Source: Xylocopa sonorina
Lineage: Eukaryota > Arthropoda > Insecta > Hymenoptera > Apidae
Assembly (NCBI RefSeq): GCF_050948175.1
Contig: NC_135195.1
Coordinates: 11,684,001 to 11,748,000, forward strand
Direction: 5' to 3'
DNA: 64,000 nucleotides
The notes under the pieces were generated by a model, which saw nothing but the letters and a program-made list of their open reading frames with translations, was not told where the DNA came from and ran no database searches. Of the stretch, positions 12,373-22,500 are shown piece after piece (the first letter of the stretch is position 1; each line of letters starts with the position of its first letter). The position numbers were made by a program, and so were the translations under genes.

Positions 12373-13392
12373 CGTAGACATAAGTATAATTGTAAACTCG
12401 ATACTAAAAGTACCTGAATCAGTTAAAAGATTACGATTTATAACTTCTGTCTTCTATAAAGATTTCATAGATCTACTTTCATTATTTTATTTATTTACTT
12501 CATTATCCAACTATTATTTCATTAATTTTGCAATAGATTAGAATAATTTAATAATTGGTACCTTTAATATCGAGTCTTTTGCAGTACAATTTAAATCTCT
12601 CAAGTCCTTTTCAGGACTTTGAAAGTTTAAGTTGGATTGCAAATAGTTTAAGTTAATTTTAGTGAACATATTTGTATATTTATATAATATAATTTTATAA
12701 CTGTGTAACCTGAATCCCTTCTATCCTGACTTCCCTAATTTATCTCAATGGAGTATAATTATGGTCGACGTTAATTACTTTATTGGGCATTCTTCTCATT
12801 ATCTTTTTTGTTCTCCATGGAAGATTGTTTGATGATTGGAAATCGAGTTAGTCTCTACTTTATTTTAATTTTTGCGTTTCTAAGTTTGATTGTTTGATGA
12901 TTGGAAGTCGCGTTAGTTTCTACTTTATTTTAACTTTTGCGTTTGTAAGTTTTTCTAAGATTCTTTCCAATGAAATTCTTTCCAAAAATTCTTTCCAATG
13001 ATGTTTGGAAATCCATTTCATTCTTTTTTCATTTGAATTTCTACGTTCGACGCTGGATCAGCGCTGGACCACCGCTGGATCATCGCTGGATCACCGCTGG
13101 ATCGCCGTGGGATGCGTGCGTCCTTAGTTATAAGCACTTAGATTTAAGTAATTTAATTGTAACTAAATTGTAACAAAATTGTAAAGAAATCCATTTTCTT
13201 ATCCGAAGTGAGAAATAGCCATTTCTATAATCGCGTGTAGTCAGTATCGATAAACATGCGTTACATACTCCCTTGAGCATTCTAAGTTTCTACTGCGTGA
13301 AATCGCTTCACGTAGCTTTCCTTTTCTTTTCTTTTCTTTTCTGTTAGTTCGAGATTTCGTCTTCCATCGCCACGCAGCGAAATAGTCGATAC

Positions 13393-13656
13393 TCAATCAA
13401 ACTGATGTGGTTTTCGGAGCCCATTGAGATTTCGCAGCCCTTGTCGATTGGTACGCCCGTTGGGTACTCGACTTGGGTATAGGCTTAGTACATTGGACGC
13501 GCTCACGCAGGTTCGTTCCGAGTAGCTCCTACCCCGTGTCGCTGGGGTCTTCGGACCTGCTGTAAGACGGCTTGGGGCGGTCTGCGAAGTTCGTTCCTGT
13601 CGTTGGGCAATGCGTCCTACTGCTAAGTCTCGCTGAATTCTTGATGGTAGCCGCAT
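13393..13656 (-). other. Conserved 87-codon open frame in repeat copy 1
   Basis: An ATG-started frame of 87 codons, rich in Arg, Ser and Thr, with no recognised domain. The same frame exists in copy 2. Within it I see five base differences between copies: three third-position silent changes, and two that change residues (Leu3 to Val, and a Leu to His near the C terminus). This is the best-conserved block of the unit, but a protein is not established. Confidence 0.2.
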
Positions 13657-13906
13657 TCACCATTGGGGAGAGCGTGGTATCAGCTGTTTCGATGTAAGAC
13701 GTGGCATAACTTGTTCGCGATTTGCGCCGGGTACGGTTCACCTAGTGACTAGTGCTGAACCATCGGGTTAGAATGCTCTCGCGAGAATCTAACGCAGATT
13801 TATTTGGTACTTGTTCGTTTTGATCGCGTCGCGAATTTCATCTTGCTTCAAACTAGTTTCTTTTCGTAACTTTAGTTTAACTTCATCTTAAACATCGTAC
13901 CGTAGA

Positions 13907-13929
13907 ACACTTTAATTTTTCTAAAGTGT
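13907..13929. repeat. Short hairpin in copy 1
   Basis: ACACTTTA and TAAAGTGT separated by 7 bases. The equivalent hairpin is found in copy 2 at 15917-15941 with the same loop length. Confidence 0.6.
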
Positions 13930-14078
13930 CAGTAGAATCACTTTACAAATTTCACTTTGGGTAAGAGAATGGCATTTCTTATCAGCCCTTTCGTTAAGTC
14001 CATACTGCAATCTCTAAAATCTATGTTAAGAGAATGTATTATGGATTCCGCGTTTAAATCATTAAAGTAGAGTCTGTC

Positions 14079-14099
14079 CTCGGTACCTTCTGTACCGAG
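14079..14099. repeat. End-of-unit hairpin, copy 1
   Basis: CTCGGTAC and GTACCGAG with a CTTCT loop, about 50 bases before the start of the next unit. Identical in copy 2 at 16083-16103. Confidence 0.7.
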
Positions 14100-14154
14100 A
14101 ACACACAGATGTAATGGAGGGTGGATGGGATTAGGGAAATCAGGGATGGGTCCC

Positions 14155-14247
14155 TGCGTAGTCACCTCCACGGGGTGGACCTGGGCCCTTGGTACCATTT
14201 TCCAGAGACCGGTCTCTCGAAAATGGTACCAAGCTAAGGACTACGCA
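14155..14247. repeat. Fold-back head module, copy 2
   Basis: Same layout: TGCGTAGTC (14155-14163) pairs with GACTACGCA (14239-14247); hairpin TCCAC-GGG-GTGGA (14167-14179); palindrome centred between 14210 and 14211 with 23-bp arms and a single C/C mismatch. Arm bases differ from copies 1 and 3 but the pairing is kept or improved. Confidence 0.8.
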
Positions 14248-15334
14248 CGTAGACATAAGTATAGTTGTAAACTCGATACTAAAAGTACCCAAATCAGTTA
14301 AAAGATTACAATTTATAACTTCTGTCTTGTATAAATATTTCAAAGATTTACTTTTTACTTTTTTATTTCATTATCCAACTATTATTTCATTAATTTTGCA
14401 ACAGATTAGAATAATTTAATAATTGGTACTTTTAGTAACGAGTCTTTTGCAGTACAATTTAAATCTCTCGAGTCCTTTTCAGGACTTCGATAGTTTAAGT
14501 TGGATTGCAAATAGTTTAAGTTACTTTTAGTGACAATATCTGTACATTCACATAATGTAATTTTATAAATACGTAACCTGAATCCCTTTTATCCTGACTT
14601 CCCTAATTTATTTTAATCGAGCATAATTGTGGTCGACGTTAATCACTTCATTGGGTATTGTTCTCATTATTTTTTCATAAACACCATTGATCGGAAATCG
14701 GGACATTTAAAACAATCCTGCATAATCTATATTACTTTTTATCTCTCTGTGGTGTTTGTTCTCGACGGAGAATTGTTTGATGATTGGAAATCGAGTTAGT
14801 CTCTACTTTATTTTAATTTCTGCGTTTCTAAGTTTGATTGTTTGATAATTGGAAATCGAGTTAGTCTCTACTTTATTTTAATTTCTGCGTTTCTAAGTTT
14901 TTCTAAGATTCTTTCCAATGAAATTCTTTCCAAAAATTCTTTCCAATGATGGTTGGAAATCCATTTAATTCTTTTTTCATTTCAATTTCTACGTTCGACG
15001 CTGGATCAGTGCTGGACCACTGCTGGATCACCGTTGGATCGCCGTGGGATGCGTGCGTCCTTAGTTATAAGCACTTAGATTTAAGTAATTTAATTGTAAC
15101 TAAATTGTAACAAAATTGTAAAGACATCCATTTTCTTATCCGAAGTGAGAAATAGCCATTTCTATAATCGCGTGTAGTCAGTACCGATAAACATGCGTTA
15201 CATACTCCCTTGAGCATTCTAAGTTTCTCATACGTAAAATCGTTTCACGTAGCTTTCCTTTTCTTTTCTTTTCTTTTCTTTTCTGTTAGTTCGAGATTTC
15301 GTCTTCCATCGCCACGCAGCGAAATAGTCGATAC

Positions 15335-15598
15335 TCAATCAAACTGATGTGGTTTTCGGTGCCCATTGAGATTTCGCAGCCCTTGTCGATTGGTACGCCC
15401 GTTGGGTACTCGACTTGGGTATAGGCTTAGTACATTGGACGCGCTCACGCAGGTTCGTTCCGAGTAGCTCCTACCCCGTGTCGCTGGGGTCTTCGGACCT
15501 GCTGTAAGACGACTTGGGGCGGTCTGCGAAGTTCGTTCTTGTCGTTGAGCAATGCGTCCTACTGCTAAGTCTCGCTGAATTCTTGATGGTACCCGCAT
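15335..15598 (-). other. Conserved 87-codon open frame in repeat copy 2
   Basis: Counterpart of 13393-13656; same length, start and stop. It may be coding, or the block may be conserved because of recent duplication or gene conversion. Confidence 0.2.
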
Positions 15599-15916
15599 TC
15601 ACCATTGGGGAGAGCGTGGTTTCGATTGTTTCGACGTAAGACGTGAGATAACTTGCTCGCGGTTCGCGTCGGTCCGGTTCGTCTAGTGGTTAGTGCTGAA
15701 GCATAGAATTGGAATGGTCTCGCGAGAAAGTAACGCAGGTTCATTGGTACTTGTTCGTTTCGGTCGCGCCGCGAAACTTTTCTACTCCTCCGTCATCTTA
15801 GTTTCTTTCTTTAACTTTAACTTAAGTTTGTTTCCATTCTTATTGAAGATTTTTATCAATTTTTCTTGTAATATAGTAGTAGAGTTTAAAGTATCGTATC
15901 GTAGACCTTCTTTCGA

Positions 15917-15941
15917 GACACTTTAACATTTCTGAAGTGTC
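15917..15941. repeat. Short hairpin in copy 2
   Basis: GACACTTTA and TGAAGTGTC separated by 7 bases: nine pairs, one of them a wobble. Compared with copy 1, the outermost pair has become G-C. Confidence 0.6.
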
Positions 15942-16082
15942 ACTTTAAATATTTCACTTTGGTTCAGAGAATGGCACTCCTCGTCGTCGTTTTCATAAAG
16001 TCCATAATGCAATCCCTAAAATCTATGTTAAGAGAATGTATTATGGATTGCGGTTGTTTGAAATTTAGAAGTAGAGTCAGTC

Positions 16083-16103
16083 CTCGGTACCTTCTGTACC
16101 GAG
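16083..16103. repeat. End-of-unit hairpin, copy 2
   Basis: Identical 8-bp stem and CTTCT loop to the one at 14079-14099, again just before the following unit. Confidence 0.7.
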
Positions 16104-16149
16104 AACACACAAATGTAATGGAGGGTGGATGGGACTAGGGAAATAGGGA

Positions 16150-16540
16150 TGGGTCCCTGCGTAGTCACCTCCACGGGGTGGACCTGGGCCCTTGGTAACG
16201 TTTTCGAGAGACCGGTCTCTCGAAAACGGTATCATGCTAAGGACTACGCATGTAGACTTAAGTATAATTGCAGATTTAGCACTAGGATCACCAATTCGCT
16301 TAAAACGATTCTCATTCAGAAGTTCTTATAGAGATTCCATCATTTTGTGGATTAATTATTGAAAACTTTCAACAGTTAAGAAATTAGATTGCTTAGATTT
16401 AATCAATTTTCTATGCAAGACATTAGAGCACTTTTATCACTGGTGGTTCTAGTGTTGAGTCATTCGCAATACATTTTAAATTTTCCAAGCCCGGTTCCAA
16501 GGCTTTGAAACTTTAAAGTGGATTGCAACACGTGTAATAG
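16150..16540. repeat. Tandem unit, copy 3, truncated and diverged
   Basis: The head module is preserved to about 16260. After that the similarity becomes weak but traceable to about 16530 (sections equivalent to GTATAATTG, GAGTCTTTTGCAGTACA and GGATTGCAA can be matched to copies 1 and 2). The array ends here and ordinary CpG-rich sequence follows. Confidence 0.7.
16158..16250. repeat. Fold-back head module, copy 3
   Basis: Outer stem 16158-16166 / 16242-16250, hairpin TCCAC-GGG-GTGGA, palindrome centred between 16213 and 16214. The inner 30 bp is a perfect palindrome as in copy 1; the outer arm carries extra mismatches (CATG in place of CAAG on the right). Confidence 0.8.
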
Positions 16541-19500
16541 ATTAACTTAAAATATAAATTAAATTAAGCCTTATGCAAGTATAGCTGTATGTAAGTAGCG
16601 GATAATCTAGTTTTCCGTTTCGCAATTCCGCTTCCACAAGTATTTCCACGTTGGCTAGCATCTCGGCCGATTTATCGCCAGGCCGCGGTGTCTCGCGGGT
16701 CGTAACGAACGGCCAACGCGAACGTAACGAGCAACCTTCGTTTCGAGGACACACGTATACATCTACGATCACGGACAAACTAGAAAATATTATCCGGTCG
16801 TTATATCGGTCAGACCTCGTCATCTGCGTCCAGCGAATCAGCGGTCTGGTTGGCTTGTAATTAACACCGGATACATTGTACCAGCGTTCTCCAGCTGCTC
16901 GTCCAGTTTCTCGTAATTCAAGGCGACCTGCACTGCCCCATGCTGTTCTCCCGATTGTTCCTGCGGCTCGTTCATCGCACATCGCCGTTTCCTTCCTCTT
17001 CTTTCGTGGACGAAGATTGCATTTCAAACTGGGGGTGGTTTTTCAGTGGCGTCATCGAGCGATCGACTAGCTTTTTTCTCTTTTCGTTAATCTTGAAGAC
17101 GTACTGTTTGACGAGTATCGAGATCGTCAGATTGCTCGCGTTTCTGGCAAAATTCGTAGTAACTAGTAAACGGTTATGGCGACGTAACGTAAGATTGAGG
17201 GTAGAAACAGAACGCAGTAGTTCAGTCGTAAGGCGAGTTTTAACTTCTGCGTTAGATCGCTACGGTGAGTTCGCAAGTCTCGTTAGAGAAGCTCCCGCAG
17301 CTCTTGGGCAGAGTTCTCGGTTTAATTATAGTTACTACCACTTGGAGTAACGCATCATTTTGATACTCTTTTCATAGTACTCCTCTGTTATCGCGATAGT
17401 TAAGAATATGATAATTTAATTTCGTTAAATGGAATCGAGCGACTCACGAGAACAGCTTGCTTGAATAATTTCTACAGCGATCTCGTTGGCGTCAAGGAAA
17501 GACAGAATCAGAAATTATCGACGTCTGATTAGATACATCGACGAGTGTCGTTACAGACTGCTTCATCGAATTCCATCGTCAGCGAGAGGAAAGGATAGCC
17601 TTCGACATTAATCTCGCACGAATTCGTTGCGATCAAACGGCACTTTCTGTTCCTCGTGAATCATGTAGTATTCAGTGCAGCGAGTTGCGTGATCGAGAGA
17701 AAACTTTCGTGTTACGTTGAACGCGGCTCCGTACAAGCTCGCATCGAAATTTGCGAGTCGCGACGCAACGTGGGAACGTTCGATTCCATTTGTTTCTCGG
17801 CGCGCAAGGTTAAAATCGATGCACGGGGTTGGAATACGAAATTGTTCGAAGGGTCTGAAGAGATCGAGAGTATGTTGTTCCTCGAAGGAGTAACCGGTGC
17901 GCGCTTTATCCAAGAGGGAAACGAAAAAATGTGTACAGCTCAAGCTCTGTACGTTTAACTGTTATTCGTCGTTGCGATTTCAACTCTTGAACGCGATTCT
18001 CCTCTTCGCCCTCTGTCGATCGCATGGTTCTCCAGCTCGCGCTACCAGACGCGACAGTGGCGACGGACGGTGGCGATAAACGGCGATGTAATAACAGCGA
18101 AAAAGCGGGGGCGGGAAAGAAAAGGCGACGGCGTTGAAAAAGAATTCGATTACGCGGCGTGCATCGGACCAGCAGCGGTGCGTTTCACGGTTGCCCGGCC
18201 CGATTCCTTTTTTCCCTTCCTGGGGCGCGTTTCACGCCGCGAACTTTAATGAGATACGCACGGAGGTGTGCATTATCGGATCGCGGGGCAGGAGAGCGTG
18301 GCTGTCGCTTTGCCTGGCGGAACGCGATTGTCGCCGTTGAAATTTTCATGCGCGACTTGCGACCGAACCTATGTGCACCCGTGCCAGGTACACGTGAACG
18401 GCCATGGTTTCACGAGGCCGTTACAGCCGGAGAATTTCCTCGTTACCTTTTTTCTATCCTTTCTCTGTTTCCACGCTTGCTTTCCTCTCTTGTCCTCGCA
18501 TTTTGCTTTCGTTCCTCGCTGATTGTTTACTTTTTTCTCAGACGGATAACACAGGCGTCTCGCTTTTGGTTCTCAGCATCAAATGAACGTTGAATCTCGG
18601 ATGTTCCTCTCGAGGAATTCGCTAGAGCTGTACTTCCAGGTTATGCGAGTGCATTCTTGCGGTGATTATCGAATGCTGCTCATACAGAAAATAAAGCATC
18701 GTGATGAAAGCATTGTAGATCCTTGAACAAGTCGGAAAACCGTCGTCTAAATCGGTTGCAATCTGCGCGACGGACTGTCCGCCATTCGATAAAGTTTGTC
18801 GAATGCGCGGCGATCGTAGGGAACACGCGTGGCTGGGTATTTACGCGGGCACTATACAGGCAATCCCGATGGAATCCCGACGGAATAGGCTAAGAGAGCA
18901 CTTGAGAATGCCTAGTCCCTGGCAGTGAATGGCTGCACGAGTGGCGGACATTCGGAGCCTCGAAAGCTCATTGGTCCGCAGCTGACGTGTACAAGGAAAT
19001 GGCATTTAACGGATTAAAAGCGGCCATCCAGACAGCTAACGCGTCGGTGCCCGATAACGGCTGGTCGGGGCTATAGACAATCGTTTCCTTTGTTTTCTTT
19101 CTGCAGTCCATTTTCTTCCTTTGTTTTTCAGTTCGCTTCTGAACTTTTTCTCTTTTTTTTTTGCTGGGTACTCGACTTTTTTCACGTTCCTAACTACTCG
19201 CGTGTGTGCGTAGCGTGCACTGTTGCTAGGTACAAATAAAGGCGTGGACATTGGTCGTTCGAGACTGTCAGTGACATGTGTAAATCAACAACAGACTGGC
19301 GAGTTCGAGTGACACTTGTAACTTCGTTTTCTAGGCTACGTAAACTGCGCAAGTTGAAATAAAGCTTATTAAGGTTAAGGATAATGAAGAAGAGCTGATG
19401 ATTTCGGACTTGAGGAAGCCTGTGGAACAGACGCGATCGTCGATTGACGCGATTCCTCGACTTTACTTAGTTGCCGGGTAAGTTGTAGGAAATGATGGAT

Positions 19501-22500
19501 CGCGAAAGTTGCTCGAGCGCTACGCATTTGTAGAAATAGAAAGGATGTATCATAATTTACAAGTTTTGGTCCGTGTTGGTACTGTTTCGTCGAGTTGGTC
19601 TTACGATTGATGGTTGTTGGAACAGGGTGTACTGCGAAGTTCCGCGGTAAGTAACTCGAAGGCTGGATAGAAACTTGAGAAACAGGATTTTAACCAGCTT
19701 CGTAAGTTTACTAATTTTTGTGTTTCGTTCCCTTAATGATTACACTCTTGTCGTCTATTTTTAGAAATTTCTTCTTTTTTACTCGTCACCCGACAGTCAA
19801 CATGCCCAGTTTACAATGAAGCCAAGAATAGTAGACGTCTACGGTCGCTCGATAGAAAAAAACGAAATTGGAAACTCTGTACGCACGTATGTCGTTCCAC
19901 AAAACGTACGCAAAGAACGCAAAACATGAAACACTCGGTTGGTGACGAAGTTGGTAGCCGCGCGAACGGAAAAATATTTCCGCACAAAACGCGAACCTCG
20001 CGGCGCTGTAACATCCTTTTACCAGGAACATCGTCAGAGAAAACAACAAATTTTGCAAACGGAATGACATCGCTGTTCGGTTTCGTCACGCTAACGAGAT
20101 TTATGCAGCACCCGCGTCTCGTTCTATCGGTGGATCTGTCGTTAAAAGGGGATTACCATTCGTCTGTTTCGTAAAAACGTGCGTTCTTTCATTTCATATA
20201 ATTGTGAGCACGTGAGCAGCGCGGTTCTTCCTTTTTCTCTGACACGATACAAATTCCAATTAGAAAACGTCATCGATCACTCGCGCAAACTGAAAATTTA
20301 GTAACTATAGCGTCCCCATCTATTAATATTTATTTTGCATTAATTATGCTTCTTAATCAAAGTAAAACTGGAGAGGAAACAGTAACGACATTCTTACTGC
20401 AACTCTTTTTGCTCGCCCTCTTCATCAAAATGATGAACTAATTAAAACTTGATGAGTTTACATTTTACCTAGAAGTTCAAAATTAAAAATGAGAGTATAC
20501 AAGTTACAGGAGTCACTTTCAGTCAAATGTCTACTAGTTTAAGACATTAGTACTCAGCATCCGGAAAATATTATTTTCACGAATTTTATTTTCTGCGAAA
20601 AATTCCATTCGAATTGAACGCGAAATAAGAGCGGCAGCTTCTGTCATTAATTGTTGACGACATTTTAACGACATCCGCAAATGCATACGGGTTGAAATAT
20701 CTTTTTGTTCGAACTAGCTAAAATTAATAGTACGAATGATTCAAATAACACTCGCGTAAAGCTCCTTTTCTCTACACAAGTTTCACGATCGTGGCAGTAC
20801 CACAAATTTTCAATCCACAGGTTACATTAAACATCAGAGACACTCGCAGCGAAGTGTTTGTAATCTACGAAACCGTTATTCGATCGACGTATTGACTCCG
20901 TGCACCTTCCGCGAGCCACGTTCCATCGAGGTACATCCAAGCCAGATTCGTAGAACGGATGCAGACCGCGTGTCTGCGTTCTGTTTGACCAGACGCTAAC
21001 GAACTATGAATTCGTCCAGAGGGGGATGGCAGAAAAGGAAACGAGCCGTGGTGACGTGGTAAACTGAGTTTTTCCCTAAAAGTGCGGCCGGGGCTCGATG
21101 AATTATTCACCGTCCGCCCCGGCACCGGTCGTTCCCCCGTTGTAAACGAACCTACGGCTCGTAAGGAACGCTCGAGGCGAGGGCGCGCCATCATTGATCT
21201 TCGTAATTGGATGTAGCGTGGGCATGTTGCCTTTGTGACGAATTGAAAGGAATTCATGTTTGCGAATAAACTGCCGGCGATAGTTGCGCGCGGTGTTCAA
21301 AGTGGCGCTGTTAAATCTTTCAGGACGCGATTACCCTTTCGGAAACACCCAGCGTTCAATTATTAACGCGGAACGGTAATCGTTCTCGAACGGCCCCCGT
21401 CACTCGAATCCATCGTAGAGGCTCGTCGCGTTCAGAACCGCTCTATTCGAATTCGGGGGTAACGCGGTAACGATAGAGAGGAAACAGGATACGATGGAGC
21501 AGAAAACGAGGTGGCATCGTTTGGCCTCGTCATAGGTTCGCGGGCAAGCTATACCGTTCCCACGGCCCAAGAGCACGAGTCGCCCATCACTGGATTATGG
21601 AGATTCAGTGGGCACCGTGCGTCCTAGCGGGGATTCGACGAGCCGGAAGCGCGATGGTGGACACGGCCGATGACACGCGAACGATGCGTCAACAGCCATC
21701 TGGCCGTTGATGAGAACGCGAGTGGACGTGCTCCTCGCACGCAAACATCACGTGCTTTCTCGCGGACGCGTCCGCATCGAGGACGCGCCAGTTTACCCTG
21801 AGCACAGTCTGACAACCTGCATTAATCGCTGTCGTCAATCAGAGGAGGGCTGGCCGTCCCATCCGATGGAATGCGATTAATCTCGATGAGCCTGTCCACC
21901 GTGAGCGGACGGAATCGACGAAACGCGGGATTCAGTTGGTTTTCGGGACAGTTTCGCCTGTAGATCGCGTCCAATGATGCGGACGCGACCGCGGTTACGA
22001 GGCACTCACGATTTTCTCTGAACGCGACGAAGGTTTTCTTGTTTTTTCACCGCGATCATCTCGAAACTCCATCCCAAACATCATACAATTGCGCACAATC
22101 GCGTCGTTCGATCGCAGATGCGACTCGACTTTTCAACTTATCGCTGCGCTTCCCCGTCGCGAACGAGGAACGCCGGGTCGCGATCCGATCGAGAAAGTTC
22201 CAAGATCGATAATCGACTTCGACCGCGGTTTTTACCGCGTAACCCCGTTCCCGAACTCGGGTCATTTATATCGCCGCCAGAACGAGAACGAGAACGGTTA
22301 CGCGCGAGCCGGGGAAACCGCCCGGCGAAATGAAACGTTTTATTAGGAGGGCGCGTCTGGGCACTTGACGCGAACGCCCCAGGGTTAGACGGGTTCGTGG
22401 ATTTCTACGACTTCGGTTTGTAGCGAAACGAAAAGCTGATTAAGATCGATTCCGCGAAATTATCCCTGTAATCTCTGTCGAGAGATTCCGGATTAAAGGG

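Larger units (their letters stand above)
12272..14146. repeat. Tandem unit, copy 1 (1875 bp)
   Basis: First full copy of a long tandem unit; the start is set by the TGGGTCCCTGCGTAGTC head shared by all copies. Order within the unit: fold-back head module; AT-rich stretch; a 64-65 bp internal duplication containing GATTGTTTGATGATTGGAA (near 12.82-12.95 kb); clustered TTCTTTCCAA words near 12.97 kb; an 11-bp CGCTGGATCAC array near 13.05-13.11 kb; a TTTTC run near 13.32-13.34 kb; a highly conserved block near 13.36-13.7 kb; two short hairpins; and a TGGAGGGTGGATGGGATTAGGG tail spread over the last 30 bases. No transposase or reverse transcriptase frame is present, so it is non-autonomous or a satellite. 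Unknown to me as a named family. Confidence 0.85.
14147..16149. repeat. Tandem unit, copy 2 (2003 bp)
   Basis: Second full copy, directly abutting copy 1 and in the same orientation. It is longer than copy 1, largely because it has about 80 extra bases near 14.68-14.77 kb and one extra TTTTC unit in the run near 15.26 kb. The 11-bp CGCTGGATCAC array has fewer units than in copy 1. The block at 15335-15598 is almost identical to 13393-13656, while the AT-rich part differs more. Confidence 0.85.
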
